This document shows, piece by piece, positions 31,242 through 41,819 of a stretch of 64,000 nucleotides of DNA. Source of the DNA: an uncultured Pelagibacteraceae bacterium (lineage in GTDB: Bacteria > Pseudomonadota > Alphaproteobacteria > Pelagibacterales > Pelagibacteraceae); the NCBI GenBank assembly GCA_902589795.1, contig CACIUJ010000002.1, forward strand, positions 1 to 64,000. The letters run 5' to 3'. Position 1 is the first letter of the stretch; every line of letters starts with the position of its first letter. The position numbers and the translations under genes were made by a program. The notes below the pieces were generated by a model. That model had not been told where the DNA came from and did no database searches. It saw only the letters and a program-made list of their open reading frames with translations.

Positions 31242-32354
31242 TTAAACAAATTCCTTTAAAAAAAATTTTTTTAATTCATTTTCATTTACTTTATAATTGT
31301 TAGGTTTAGTAGCCATTCCAATTTTTTTCAATAATATTAAATTAATTTTTTTATCAATATTTTTTTTATCTTTTTTCATAAAGTTTAAAATTTTGTTTAT
31401 TTCATTTTTTTTAAATTTTCTTTTTATATTCATAGGTAGGTTTAATTTAATATAATGATTTTTAATTAAATTTAGATGTTGTAATGGCAAAATTTTTTTA
31501 TCAAAAGATAATTTGCTAGCCATTATCATGCCCAGTAAAACAGCTTCACCATGGCTAATTTTTTTAGAAAAATTTCTCGCACCCTCAAAGCCATGAGCAA
31601 AAGTATGTCCAAAGTTTAATAACATTCTTAAATCTTTTTCTTTTTCATCTTTATTAATTACTAATGATTTAATTTTACAACTTTTAATGATTGCATATTT
31701 TAAAAGAATTTTATTTTTTTTATAAATCATTTTTTTTGCGTTTTTATTTAACCAAAAGAAAAATTTTTTATCTAAAATAAGAGAATGTTTTAATATTTCT
31801 CCATAGCCACAAATCATTTCTCTTTGTGGCAAACTTTTTAAAAGCGAAGTATCTATTAAAATAAAATCAGGTTGATAAAAGGTACCAATTAAATTTTTAC
31901 CTTGAAAAGAATTTACTCCAGTTTTCCCACCGATCGAGGCATCAACCTGTGCCAATAATGTTGTGGGTATATTAACAAATTTTATTCCTCTTTTTACAAG
32001 GCTTGAAATAAAAGAAGATAAGTCACTTACAACACCTCCCCCAAAAGAGATAATACAATCTGATCTATTCAAATTATCTTTTAAAATTCTTTCAATTAAT
32101 TTATTTGCAGTTTTAAAGCTTTTTGATTTTTCATTTGCAGTTATTTTATAAATTTTAGTGTTGTATTTTTTTAAAGAAAAAATTAATTTTTTTAAAAAAA
32201 AGGGAGGTATTTTGTTATCAGCTATAATAACAATTTTTTTTATATTTGGTATTTTTTTCTTAATTATTCTACCTATTGAACCTAAAATTTTATCTCCAAA
32301 ATAAATTGGGTAAATTTTACTTTTAGTTTTAATTATAATTTTGGTACTTTTCAT
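31242..32354 (-). CDS. aroB: 3-dehydroquinate synthase
   Basis: CIISFGGGVVSDLSSFISSLVKRGI, VNIPTTLLAQVDASIGGKTGVN, LNFGHTFAHGFE. Confidence 0.96.
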   Translation of the reverse strand: MKSTKIIIKTKSKIYPIYFGDKILGSIGRIIKKKIPNIKKIVIIADNKIPPFFLKKLIFSLKKYNTKIYKITANEKSKSFKTANKLIERILKDNLNRSDCIISFGGGVVSDLSSFISSLVKRGIKFVNIPTTLLAQVDASIGGKTGVNSFQGKNLIGTFYQPDFILIDTSLLKSLPQREMICGYGEILKHSLILDKKFFFWLNKNAKKMIYKKNKILLKYAIIKSCKIKSLVINKDEKEKDLRMLLNFGHTFAHGFEGARNFSKKISHGEAVLLGMIMASKLSFDKKILPLQHLNLIKNHYIKLNLPMNIKRKFKKNEINKILNFMKKDKKNIDKKINLILLKKIGMATKPNNYKVNENELKKFFLKEFV

Positions 32355-32850
32355 ACAATTCTATTATTTTTTTTGCTAAATTATTTTTATTAAGTTTACC
32401 ACAATTAATTTTATGATCGGCTAACTTATAAAATTTTTTTCTTTGATGATATAGCTCTTTAAGTATTTTATCGTTATTATTACCTTTTAATAAAGGTCTT
32501 CTATTATTCCATTTTGTTCTAAGTGCTATGGTTTTAAGGTTAAGGTCAAGCCAAATTGATATAGATTTTTTTAAAACACTTTCTCTTATTAATTTATTTA
32601 CAAACGCTCCTCCGCCAATAGCAATTATGCATTCATTTTTATTAAGACATTTTAATACTTCTTTTTCCTCCTCTAATCTAAAAAAATTTTCCCCCTTTTT
32701 TTCAAAAATTTCATAAATTTTCATAGAATTTTTTTTTTCTATATTTTTGTCTGTATCTATAAATTCCAAACCTTGTTTTTTTGCCACAATTTTAGCTATT
32801 GTAGTTTTCCCCACTCCCATCATTCCTAACAAAACAAGGTTTTTTTTCAC
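32329..32850 (-). CDS. aroK: Shikimate kinase
   Basis: LLGMMGVGKTTIAK, FIDTD, FFRLEEE, AIGGGAF. Confidence 0.95.
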   Translation of the reverse strand: MKKNLVLLGMMGVGKTTIAKIVAKKQGLEFIDTDKNIEKKNSMKIYEIFEKKGENFFRLEEEKEVLKCLNKNECIIAIGGGAFVNKLIRESVLKKSISIWLDLNLKTIALRTKWNNRRPLLKGNNNDKILKELYHQRKKFYKLADHKINCGKLNKNNLAKKIIELYEKYQNYN

Positions 32851-32926
32851 TAATTACCTGAAAATTTTAAATTTGATTTTTCACAATTATGTCTTATTTT
32901 TCGACTTTAAATACAATTTAACAATT

Positions 32927-33118
32927 ATGCAACTTAGATTAAAATCAAGATACGATAGAAGCCGATTTAACATTGGAAAAGGATTTGTAATCAAGACTAT
33001 TTTATTTGTATTTATTTTCTTCTTGTTAATATTTTTACTCGATAAAATAAATTTTCCATCACCAAATAAACTTATCAAGCAAGAAATCAGTAATGATAAA
33101 CTTATTACAGTTAAGTAA
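32927..33118 (+). CDS. Small single-TM hypothetical protein
   Basis: MQLRLKSRYDRSRFNIGKGFVIKTILFVFIFFLLIFLL; internal start of ORF 32747..33118 avoids overlap with aroK. Confidence 0.5.
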   Translation: MQLRLKSRYDRSRFNIGKGFVIKTILFVFIFFLLIFLLDKINFPSPNKLIKQEISNDKLITVK

Positions 33119-34832
33119 GTTAATTATATTTACAATTTTTTTTTTAGTATTTTCTTTTAATACTACTTATTCTGAAGAAGCAGCAGATATATGGAAAAAA
33201 AAAGAAAATAAGGAAAATCAAAACAATCAAATTATTGAAGAAGAAGTTGGATTTGAAAGTCCAATACTTTCAAGCGATGAAAATAGTGAACAAAAAACTA
33301 TTAACGAAGTAGAGCTGTTTGACCAAGGGGAAGATATAATTGGACTGTTTGATCCTGAAGAAAATAATTTTCATTTAAACATGTGGGAAACTTCTGACGG
33401 TAACGATATTAAGAAAATATTCAAAAGAATAAACAAACTTAAGCTTTCTGAATTTTCTGAAGATTTATTGTTTCGTGTTTTATTTACCAATTCATACTCA
33501 CCAAAAAATAATTTAAATTCATCTGAGTTTTTGAAATTAAAGGTTAATTGGTTGATTAAAAATAGAAGAGTTGAAGACCTAGAAAGTTTATTGCTAACAA
33601 ACTCAAAAGTTGGAAAAGAAGAAAAAGCTATTCAGTTTTTAATTAATGAAAGACTTTCAAATTCAGAAATAAAATCTGCGTGTGAAAAAGTTAATGCAAT
33701 AGATAAAAATTTAAAAAATGATTATTTAGAAAAGTTTAAAATATATTGTTTAATAAATTCGGAAAGAAAAGAAGAAGCCCAATTACTTTTTGAATTGTTA
33801 AAAGAAAGAGGTTTCGAAGATAATTTTTTTGAGGATAAAATAAATTATTTATTAGGAATTAACGAAAAAACTAGCCAAAAAATTATAGATAATAATTTGT
33901 TTAATTTTTATTTATCTCAAATCACAACAAATAATTTTGATTACCAGCCAGATGAAAAAACAGATAAGTATATTTGGCGTTATCTATCTTCTTCGAATTT
34001 AATTGAAATTAAAGATTTAGCAAATGAAGAAATTATATTAACTTATGAAAAAGCAGCAGCAGAAAATTCAATTCAAAGCGATAAAATTTTTAGTATTTAT
34101 AAACAAATAGTTTTTAATGTTAATCAGCTTATTAATGCTTTAGATGTATATAAAAATTTACCCAATTATAAAGCTAGGGCCTTAATTTATCAAAGCATGT
34201 TATTAAGCGATAACATTGAAAAAAAACTTTATTTAGTTTTTTTACTTAAAGATTTGTTCGAAAAAGATAAGTTAATTAATGTCTATTCAAAAGAATTAAC
34301 AAAAATTTTACGTAACATTGATCCAAAAAAAATTCCAGAAAATTATGAGGAAGCAGTAAAATTGAATATAAAGGGAAATTTACAAGATAACAAAAAAATT
34401 AAATTTAATAATGATATAATTCATAGGTCTAAAATAATTAAACATTTCTTAAAAGATGATAATTCTAATAGTAAAGTAGAAAAAGATTTTAAATCAGTTT
34501 ATAAAAAAATTAAAAGAAATAAAAAATATTTTATTTCTATAATGGATATAATCGTTCTCGAATCTTTGTTGGAAGATGGAGTAAATTTACCGAAAGATTT
34601 AACCTTTGATGAAATTTCTGCTGAATTAACCATACCTCAAAATCTACAAAATCTTGTTAATGAAAATCAGCTAGGTTTGGTAATGCTTAAAATTATTGAG
34701 ATTATTGGTGAAGATCAAATATCTGATTTAGATCCTGAAACATTATATTTCCTAAGTAAAATTTTAAATCAGTTAAAATTAAAGAAAATTAGAAATAAAA
34801 TGTTAAGTAAAGTGCTTCCAGTTAGGGCTTAG
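33093..34832 (+). CDS. Hypothetical secreted protein
   Basis: 579 aa with N-terminal signal peptide, alpha-helical body. Confidence 0.75.
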   Translation: MINLLQLSKLIIFTIFFLVFSFNTTYSEEAADIWKKKENKENQNNQIIEEEVGFESPILSSDENSEQKTINEVELFDQGEDIIGLFDPEENNFHLNMWETSDGNDIKKIFKRINKLKLSEFSEDLLFRVLFTNSYSPKNNLNSSEFLKLKVNWLIKNRRVEDLESLLLTNSKVGKEEKAIQFLINERLSNSEIKSACEKVNAIDKNLKNDYLEKFKIYCLINSERKEEAQLLFELLKERGFEDNFFEDKINYLLGINEKTSQKIIDNNLFNFYLSQITTNNFDYQPDEKTDKYIWRYLSSSNLIEIKDLANEEIILTYEKAAAENSIQSDKIFSIYKQIVFNVNQLINALDVYKNLPNYKARALIYQSMLLSDNIEKKLYLVFLLKDLFEKDKLINVYSKELTKILRNIDPKKIPENYEEAVKLNIKGNLQDNKKIKFNNDIIHRSKIIKHFLKDDNSNSKVEKDFKSVYKKIKRNKKYFISIMDIIVLESLLEDGVNLPKDLTFDEISAELTIPQNLQNLVNENQLGLVMLKIIEIIGEDQISDLDPETLYFLSKILNQLKLKKIRNKMLSKVLPVRA

Positions 34833-34894
34833 CATTAATAATTTTAAATATCCTCTACTTGACTACATTTATTTGATAATTTATTCATATTTAT

Positions 34895-35419
34895 ATGGCT
34901 TTAAGAAAAATTTTAACAGAACCTAACAAGATTTTAAGGCAGAAATCTATTCCAGTAGAAGGAGTAGACAAAGATATGCAGAAACTCATGGATGATATGC
35001 TGGAGACTATGTATGCCGCGCCAGGTATTGGTCTAGCAGCTATTCAGGTTGGTGTGCCTAAAAGAATAATAGTTTTAGACATTCAACAAAAAGAAGGACA
35101 AAAAAATCCACTTTTTTTTGTTAACCCTGAAATAATTGAAAAATCAAAAAATTTAACAACCTATGAAGAAGGATGTTTATCTGTACCAGGGCAATTTGCT
35201 GAAATTGACCGACCAGACCAATGTCATATAAAATATTTAGATTACGACGGTAACAAAAAAGAAATGAAAGCAGAAGGTATGCTAGCCACATGTATTCAGC
35301 ATGAAATGGATCATTTGGAGGGCATATTATTTATTGATTATTTGTCAAAATTAAAAAAAACAATGATAATAAAAAAACTTTCAAAACAAAAAAAAGAGCT
35401 AGAAAGAATTGTAGTTTAA
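34895..35419 (+). CDS. def: Peptide deformylase
   Basis: GIGLAAIQVGV, EEGCLSVPG, QHEMDHLEGILFID. Confidence 0.97.
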   Translation: MALRKILTEPNKILRQKSIPVEGVDKDMQKLMDDMLETMYAAPGIGLAAIQVGVPKRIIVLDIQQKEGQKNPLFFVNPEIIEKSKNLTTYEEGCLSVPGQFAEIDRPDQCHIKYLDYDGNKKEMKAEGMLATCIQHEMDHLEGILFIDYLSKLKKTMIIKKLSKQKKELERIVV

Positions 35420-35435
35420 ATTCACTAATACATTA

Positions 35436-36359
35436 ATGTCACTAAATATAGTTTTTATGGGAACTCCCGAGTTTTCAGTTCCTACATTAGATTTGTTAAT
35501 TAAAAGTAAATTTAATGTTTTAAAAGTTTATACTCAACCTCCAAAAAAATCAAAAAGGGGACAAAAAATAAACCCTTCTCCAATCGAAGAATTTTCAAGG
35601 AAAAAAAATTTAAATTTAAGAAGTCCAAACAGCTTAAATAATAATGATGAAGAGTTTCAAGTTTTAAAAAATTTATCTCCAGATTTAATTGTTGTAGTTG
35701 CGTATGGACAAATAATTCCAAAAAATTTTTTAAAAATACCTAAGCTAGGTTTTATTAATATCCATGCTTCTTTATTACCAAAATGGAGAGGGGCAGCGCC
35801 GATTCAAAGAGCCATAATGAATCAGGATAAAAAAATAGGAGTTAGCATTATGAAAATAGAGGAAAAATTAGATAGTGGACCAGTATTGTCTTTTAAAGAA
35901 ATGAAATTAAATCAAAACTCAACATACGGCGAGATTAAAAAAAAACTTTCTATCTCTGGTGCAAATTTGTTGATTGAGACTTTAAAGAAATTGAGTATTG
36001 AAAAAATAGAATTTAAAAAACAGGATGATAGTAAAGTTACTTATGCAAAAAAAATAAGTAAAGACGAAACAAGAATAGACTGGAATTTAGAAGCAGACAA
36101 GATAGTGGCTCATATTCATGGATTAAGCCCAAGTCCAGGGGCTTGGTTTGAACATAAAGGAGATAGATTTAAAGTTTTTAAAGCAAACAAATCTTCATTA
36201 TCAGGAAAACCAGGAACTGTAATGGATGAGAATTTAAATGTTGCCTGCAAGTCGAACTCTATTCAAATTTTAGAATTACAAAAACAAGGAAAAAACAAAC
36301 AAACCATAAAAGAATTTTTATTAGGTTACAAAATTACTAGCGGTACAATTTTACCTTAA
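35436..36359 (+). CDS. fmt: Methionyl-tRNA formyltransferase
   Basis: IVFMGTPEFSVPTLDLL, NIHASLLPKWRGAAPIQRAI. Confidence 0.97.
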   Translation: MSLNIVFMGTPEFSVPTLDLLIKSKFNVLKVYTQPPKKSKRGQKINPSPIEEFSRKKNLNLRSPNSLNNNDEEFQVLKNLSPDLIVVVAYGQIIPKNFLKIPKLGFINIHASLLPKWRGAAPIQRAIMNQDKKIGVSIMKIEEKLDSGPVLSFKEMKLNQNSTYGEIKKKLSISGANLLIETLKKLSIEKIEFKKQDDSKVTYAKKISKDETRIDWNLEADKIVAHIHGLSPSPGAWFEHKGDRFKVFKANKSSLSGKPGTVMDENLNVACKSNSIQILELQKQGKNKQTIKEFLLGYKITSGTILP

Positions 36360-37097
36360 TGCAGAGATATAAAATAAAGATTGAGTACGAAGGCACCCCA
36401 TTTGTTGGTTGGCAATTTCAAAAAAATGGTCAATCAATCCAAGAGGTTATTCAAAAAGCAATATTTAAATTTTCAAAAGAAAAGGTAACTGTTATAGGTG
36501 CAGGAAGAACAGATTCTGGTGTGCATGCTTTAGGGCAAACCGCACATTTTGATTTGAAAAAAAAAATTAGTAAAAAAAAAATTTTACCAGCAATTAATCA
36601 AAATATTGAAAACAATTCGGTAACAGTTTTAAAGATTAATAAAACTAATAAAAAATTTCATGCAAGACATGATGCAAAAAAAAGAATTTATCGTTATTTA
36701 ATTGTTAATAGGCAATCACCTTTAGCGCTTCAAAAAAAACAAAGCTTGGCATATACGAAAAAAACTTGATTTATTATCAATGAAAAAGGGAGCTAAATTC
36801 TTATTAGGAACTCATGATTTTTCAACTTTCAGAGCTTCAACTTGTGGAGCAAAATCTCCAATCAAAACTATGGAAAAAATTTTAATAAAAAAAAATAAAG
36901 ATAAAATTACTCTTCAATTTACTTCTAGATCATTTCTACAACAACAAGTTAGATCGATGGTTGGGTGTTTAAAATATTTAGGTGAAACTAAATGGAATTT
37001 AAAAGATTTTATAAAATCATTTAAATCAAAAAATCGTCTTAAGTGTGCACCACCCGCTCCAGCATGTGGTCTTTACTTAGTAAAAGTAGAATATTAG
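36359..37097 (+). pseudogene. truA: tRNA pseudouridine synthase A, frameshifted at an A8 run
   Basis: N-terminal part 36359..36769 (GAGRTDSGVHALGQ) and C-terminal part 36780..37097 ([11 protein letters not shown]...) in different frames; one base shift at A8 36732-36739 restores [26 protein letters not shown]. Confidence 0.85.
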
Positions 37098-38020
37098 TTT
37101 TCCATCAAAGATTTTACGTGGTAATCAACGCTTTCTTTAAGCGCATTTAAATCATACCCGCCCTCCAAAATAGATACAATTTTACCGGCACAAAGCTTTT
37201 TGGCTAGCGTCAATATTCTGCTTGTTAGTGTGTAATAATCTTTAGATTCCAAATCAATTTGAGCTAGAGGATCATCTTTATGAGCGTCAAATCCTGCTGA
37301 CAATAAAATAAATTGGGGTTTAAATTCCTTAAGTTTTTTAAAAATACTGTCATAAGCGTTTAAAAATTCATGAGTTTGAGTTCCAGCACTTAAAGGTACA
37401 TTTAGAATATTATCTTTGTTACCTTTTTCGTTTGCCGCGCCGGATCCAGGATAATATGGATATTGGTGAGACGATATATATAAAACTTTTTCATTATTAT
37501 AAAAAATATCTTGCGTTCCATTACCATGGTGAACATCAAAATCAATAATTGCCACTTTTTTTAATTTATATTTCTCTATTAAATAGTAAGCACCCACCGC
37601 TACATTATTATAAACACAAAATCCCATAGCCTTTTGTTTTTCTGCATGATGGCCAGGCGGTCTTACAGCACAAAAAGCATTACTAAAATCTTTTTTCATT
37701 ACACCATCAATTGCAGTCAGAATTGAACCTACGGCATCTTTCGTGGCATCCTTACTTCCGGGAGATACAATAGTATCTCCATCTAAGAAATTTAAACCCT
37801 GTTTAGGAAAAGATTCAGTCACATTATTTAGATATTCTTTGTCATGAGCATACTCTAAATATTTAAGATCAAATTTAGTTGGTTTTTTCCAAATTAAATT
37901 TTTTGATTTTACTTTTTTTAAATGATCTATAACTACAGTTACCCTGTCAGCTCTTTCAGGGTGCCCATGTCCCGTATTATGATTTAAATAGGTATCAGTA
38001 GTTATTATTCCTGTTTTCAT
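37094..38020 (-). CDS. Histone deacetylase/acetylpolyamine amidohydrolase family protein
   Basis: HGHPERADRV, RPPGHHAEKQKAMGFCVYNNVAVGA, DFDVHHGNGTQDIF. Confidence 0.93.
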   Translation of the reverse strand: MKTGIITTDTYLNHNTGHGHPERADRVTVVIDHLKKVKSKNLIWKKPTKFDLKYLEYAHDKEYLNNVTESFPKQGLNFLDGDTIVSPGSKDATKDAVGSILTAIDGVMKKDFSNAFCAVRPPGHHAEKQKAMGFCVYNNVAVGAYYLIEKYKLKKVAIIDFDVHHGNGTQDIFYNNEKVLYISSHQYPYYPGSGAANEKGNKDNILNVPLSAGTQTHEFLNAYDSIFKKLKEFKPQFILLSAGFDAHKDDPLAQIDLESKDYYTLTSRILTLAKKLCAGKIVSILEGGYDLNALKESVDYHVKSLMEN

Positions 38021-38023
38021 TAA

Positions 38024-39175
38024 TTATCCTATAACTAAGTCCAATTTTTTTTTACCCAATCTCTCGTTTCCAGATTGGGTTACTAAGTAAGTTTCTCCAA
38101 GATTCATTGCCAATTGATTTTCACTATCCATTAAAATCATATGCATAAAAAATATATTTCCCGGTTGGATTATATATGGGTTTTTAGTGTAAAGCATTGG
38201 CCAGTCCATCCAATTTGGAGAAAAAAGCGCTCCAAGAGAATAACCACATGCATTCATTCTTGAATTTTTAAAACCAAATTTATCAAGGGTATTAGCGTGA
38301 ATATCAAAAACTTCACCAACTTTATTTCCAGGCTTTAATTTATTTTGACAAGCATTTAATGCTTCAGCACAAGCCTCATACATTTTTTTTTGTTTTTCAT
38401 TTACTTTACCAATTGGAATTGTTCTAAACATCGCAGAATGATAATGTTTATAAGTTCCTGCCCATTCTATTGATAACTGGTCTACTTTATCTAAATTTCT
38501 TTTTTCGCTTTGGTATCGGCATAGCAAGGCATTCTTTCCTGATCCAATTATAAATTCATTTGCTGGATAGTCACCTCCGCCATTAAAAATAGCTCCTTGC
38601 ATCTCTGCTAGTATTTTTGATTCATTTGTGCCAGCGTGAGCGTGCTTCCAAGCAGCCTTCATTGCATTATCTGCAAGCTCAGCTGCTTTTTTTACATAAA
38701 TTATTTCAGCGGGTGACTTAACAGCTCTAAAGTGAGAAATCAATTCAGACTTATCACTAAGAGTTGCAAAATTTTTTAAGGAGTTATTTAATCTAATCGC
38801 ATTCCTTCCAGTTAATCCATAGGCTTCATATTCAATACCTAAGTTAGATTTTTCTAAACCAAGTTCAGATAAAATATTCTTCAACTCATCAGATGGGTTT
38901 GATTTATCTTTGTCTATCCAAATTCTAATATCATTAATAATAGAAGTATTTTGTGCCTGTCTCAGGTCTGGCGCCCTTGTAAGTAGTATTAAATCACCTT
39001 TAACAGTTAAAATTAAACACTGAAAAAAAACAAATCCGAATGTGTCATATCCCGTAAGCCAATACATCGATTCCTGTCTAAACATCAACAAAGCATCTAA
39101 ACTTTGATTTTTTAATTCTTTGATAACTTTAGATTTTCTTTCGGCGAATTCTTCTTTTGTGAAATGTAAACCCAT
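38024..39175 (-). CDS. M24 family (Xaa-Pro-type) peptidase/hydrolase
   Basis: Creatinase N-terminal domain (LLMFRQESMYWLTGYDTFGF) and M24 domain. Confidence 0.85.
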   Translation of the reverse strand: MGLHFTKEEFAERKSKVIKELKNQSLDALLMFRQESMYWLTGYDTFGFVFFQCLILTVKGDLILLTRAPDLRQAQNTSIINDIRIWIDKDKSNPSDELKNILSELGLEKSNLGIEYEAYGLTGRNAIRLNNSLKNFATLSDKSELISHFRAVKSPAEIIYVKKAAELADNAMKAAWKHAHAGTNESKILAEMQGAIFNGGGDYPANEFIIGSGKNALLCRYQSEKRNLDKVDQLSIEWAGTYKHYHSAMFRTIPIGKVNEKQKKMYEACAEALNACQNKLKPGNKVGEVFDIHANTLDKFGFKNSRMNACGYSLGALFSPNWMDWPMLYTKNPYIIQPGNIFFMHMILMDSENQLAMNLGETYLVTQSGNERLGKKKLDLVIG

Positions 39176-39177
39176 TT

Positions 39178-40314
39178 TTACTTAAAATAATTTTCTAATA
39201 TATTGTGATATATATTAGTTAATTTTTTAAGATCTGAAAGAGAAACAGATTCATCAATTTTATGCATAGTTTTTCCAATCAAGCCAAATTCTAAGCATGG
39301 TGCAATTTTTCTAATAAATCTTGCATCCGAAGTACCACCTGTAGTCGATAATTTAGGTTTAATTCTAGTAATTTTTTTAATTATATTTTGGATCATATAT
39401 GTTGTTTTGTTTGGCTTTGTTAAAAAAGCTTCACCAGAAACTTCATATTTTATATTAAATTTACACTTTGATTTTTTTGTTATCGAATTAAATACTGCAT
39501 TTAATTTTTTCTTTAAAGAAGTGGAAGAATGTTTATTGTTAAATCTAATATTAAATACAGCCTCAGCCGATCCTGGAATAACGTTGTCAGCATGATTATC
39601 TATGTTAATTTTTGTTATTTCTAAATTAGATGGTTGAAAATTTTTTGTTCCTCTATCTAATTTAATTTCTTTTATTTTTTTTAAAATTTTAATCATGGCA
39701 CTTGATGGATTGTTAGCTCTAAGCGGATAGGCTACATGTCCTTGTGTACCAATTACAGACAATCTTCCAGTAATACTTCCTCTTCTTCCAATTTTTATCA
39801 TTTCGCCTAGCTTATTAGGATTAGTTGGTTCACCTATCAAACAAAAATTAATTTTTTCTCTCCTTTTTTTTAGATATTTTACAACTCTTTTTGTTCCATT
39901 AATTGCAATACCCTCTTCATCTCCAGTAATTAATAAACTTATGGAACCCTTAAATTTTTTTTTTTTTTTAAATCTGCTAACAGCTGCTACAAAGCAAGCA
40001 ATAGAGGATTTCATGTCGTTAGCGCCACGGCCAATTAATTTTTTATTTTTAACATTTGGTTTAAATGGATTTACACTCCAATCATTTATGTTACCCGGAG
40101 GCACAACATCTGTATGACCAGCAAAACAAAAATTAGGAGATGATTTTCCAAGCTTTGCATATAAATTTTTTATATTTTTGTAATTTATTTTTTGGCATTT
40201 AAAGCCAAGAGATTTTAAATTTTTTGCTAAAAGATTTATTGCTCCTGCATCTTTTGGCGTAATGCTTGGTTTACGAATCAATTCTTTTGCTAACTTTAGT
40301 TCATTAATTGACAT
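39178..40314 (-). CDS. dapE: Succinyl-diaminopimelate desuccinylase
   Basis: FAGHTDVVPPG, GRGANDMKSSIACF, TGDEEG, TTGGTSDARF. Confidence 0.95.
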   Translation of the reverse strand: MSINELKLAKELIRKPSITPKDAGAINLLAKNLKSLGFKCQKINYKNIKNLYAKLGKSSPNFCFAGHTDVVPPGNINDWSVNPFKPNVKNKKLIGRGANDMKSSIACFVAAVSRFKKKKKFKGSISLLITGDEEGIAINGTKRVVKYLKKRREKINFCLIGEPTNPNKLGEMIKIGRRGSITGRLSVIGTQGHVAYPLRANNPSSAMIKILKKIKEIKLDRGTKNFQPSNLEITKINIDNHADNVIPGSAEAVFNIRFNNKHSSTSLKKKLNAVFNSITKKSKCKFNIKYEVSGEAFLTKPNKTTYMIQNIIKKITRIKPKLSTTGGTSDARFIRKIAPCLEFGLIGKTMHKIDESVSLSDLKKLTNIYHNILENYFK

Positions 40315-40320
40315 GATTTT

Positions 40321-41148
40321 TTAGTCTCTTAATAAATCGTTAATTGAAGTTTTACTTCTAGTTTTTTCGTCTACTTTTTTTACAATTACTACACAATACA
40401 AGGATGGTCCATCAGGATTTTTTTTACTTGGCATAGTTCCTGGCACTACCACGGAATATTCTGGAACTTTTCCATAATGAATTTCTCCTGTTGATCGATC
40501 GAAAATTCTTGTTGATCCTCCTATATAAACTCCCATTGATAAAACAGATCCTTTTCCAACAATAACACCCTCGGCAATCTCTGCTCTTGCTCCTATAAAA
40601 CAATCATCTTCAATTATTGTGGGGTTTGCTTGCATTGGTTCTAAGACACCACCAATTCCAGCTCCACCAGATATATGACAATTTTTTCCAACTTGCGCGC
40701 AAGACCCTACAGATGCCCATGTATCAATCATACTTCCTTGATCTACATAAGCCCCTATGTTTATAAACGAAGGCATCAAAACAACATTTTTTCCAATGTA
40801 AGCTCCTTTTCTTACGACACCATTTGGAACATATCTAAAACCTTCTTTAATAAATCTCTTTTCATTCCATTTATGAGTTTTACCCTCAATTTTATCAAAC
40901 CAAGCGGCGTAAGGACCTTTAGAAATTTTCATTTTATTAACTCTAAAGCTTAATAGGATTGCTTTTTTAATCCATTGATTAACAATCCACTCATTATTTT
41001 TTTTTTGTGCAACTCTTATTTTTCCAGAGTCTAACAAGTCTATGGTTTTGTTAATAGAATTTAATATTTCTCTACTAGATTTAGAATTTACTTGGCCTTT
41101 ATTATCCCAAGCTTCGTTAATTATTTTTTCAAAGGAATTTGTATTCAT
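40321..41148 (-). CDS. dapD: Tetrahydrodipicolinate N-succinyltransferase
   Basis: Left-handed beta-helix hexapeptides; [47 protein letters not shown]. Confidence 0.96.
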   Translation of the reverse strand: MNTNSFEKIINEAWDNKGQVNSKSSREILNSINKTIDLLDSGKIRVAQKKNNEWIVNQWIKKAILLSFRVNKMKISKGPYAAWFDKIEGKTHKWNEKRFIKEGFRYVPNGVVRKGAYIGKNVVLMPSFINIGAYVDQGSMIDTWASVGSCAQVGKNCHISGGAGIGGVLEPMQANPTIIEDDCFIGARAEIAEGVIVGKGSVLSMGVYIGGSTRIFDRSTGEIHYGKVPEYSVVVPGTMPSKKNPDGPSLYCVVIVKKVDEKTRSKTSINDLLRD

Positions 41149-41819
41149 TATGCAGCTTTTGCTAAATTAATTTTTTTTAAAAACTCAGATAAATTGTTTG
41201 TTTTATAATTTATAAACTCACAATCTGAAAATTTACTTGCCCAAGGTTCATCATTTTCTATCCAAATTGTTTTCATACCCATTTCATATGCCGGTTTTAA
41301 ATTTCTTGCAATATCTTCAACAAATACACATAATTTTGGGTCAATTTTATGTTTTTCTACTAATTTTTTATAAGGTTCTATAGAGGGCTTTGGAATAAAA
41401 TTGCAATCAACAATATCAAATATATCGTCAAAAAGTTGATCTATACCTATTTTTTTAGTTACATTTAATGCATGTTTTCTTGAACCGTTAGTAAATATAA
41501 TTTTTTTACCGTTAAGTTTTTCAATTTCTTTTGCAAGATCAGGATCTTTTTTTAAAAAATCAATATTGATATCATGTACGAATTCTAAAAATTCGCTCGG
41601 ATCAATCTTATGATTTTTAATCATCCCATTCAGTGTAGTATTGTATTGATAAAAATAATTTTTTTGAATTTTTCTAGCTTCTTCTACGCTTACATTAAGT
41701 TTATCAGAGATATATTTTGACATTTTTTTGTCTACCTGTTCAAATACTTTAGTTTTTCCAGAATACAGGGTATTGTCTAAATCAAATATCCAAAATTCGA
41801 TCAATTTAAATGATTTCAT
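41148..41819 (-). CDS. HAD family pyrimidine 5'-nucleotidase-like
   Basis: [41 protein letters not shown]. Confidence 0.9.
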   Translation of the reverse strand: MKSFKLIEFWIFDLDNTLYSGKTKVFEQVDKKMSKYISDKLNVSVEEARKIQKNYFYQYNTTLNGMIKNHKIDPSEFLEFVHDINIDFLKKDPDLAKEIEKLNGKKIIFTNGSRKHALNVTKKIGIDQLFDDIFDIVDCNFIPKPSIEPYKKLVEKHKIDPKLCVFVEDIARNLKPAYEMGMKTIWIENDEPWASKFSDCEFINYKTNNLSEFLKKINLAKAA

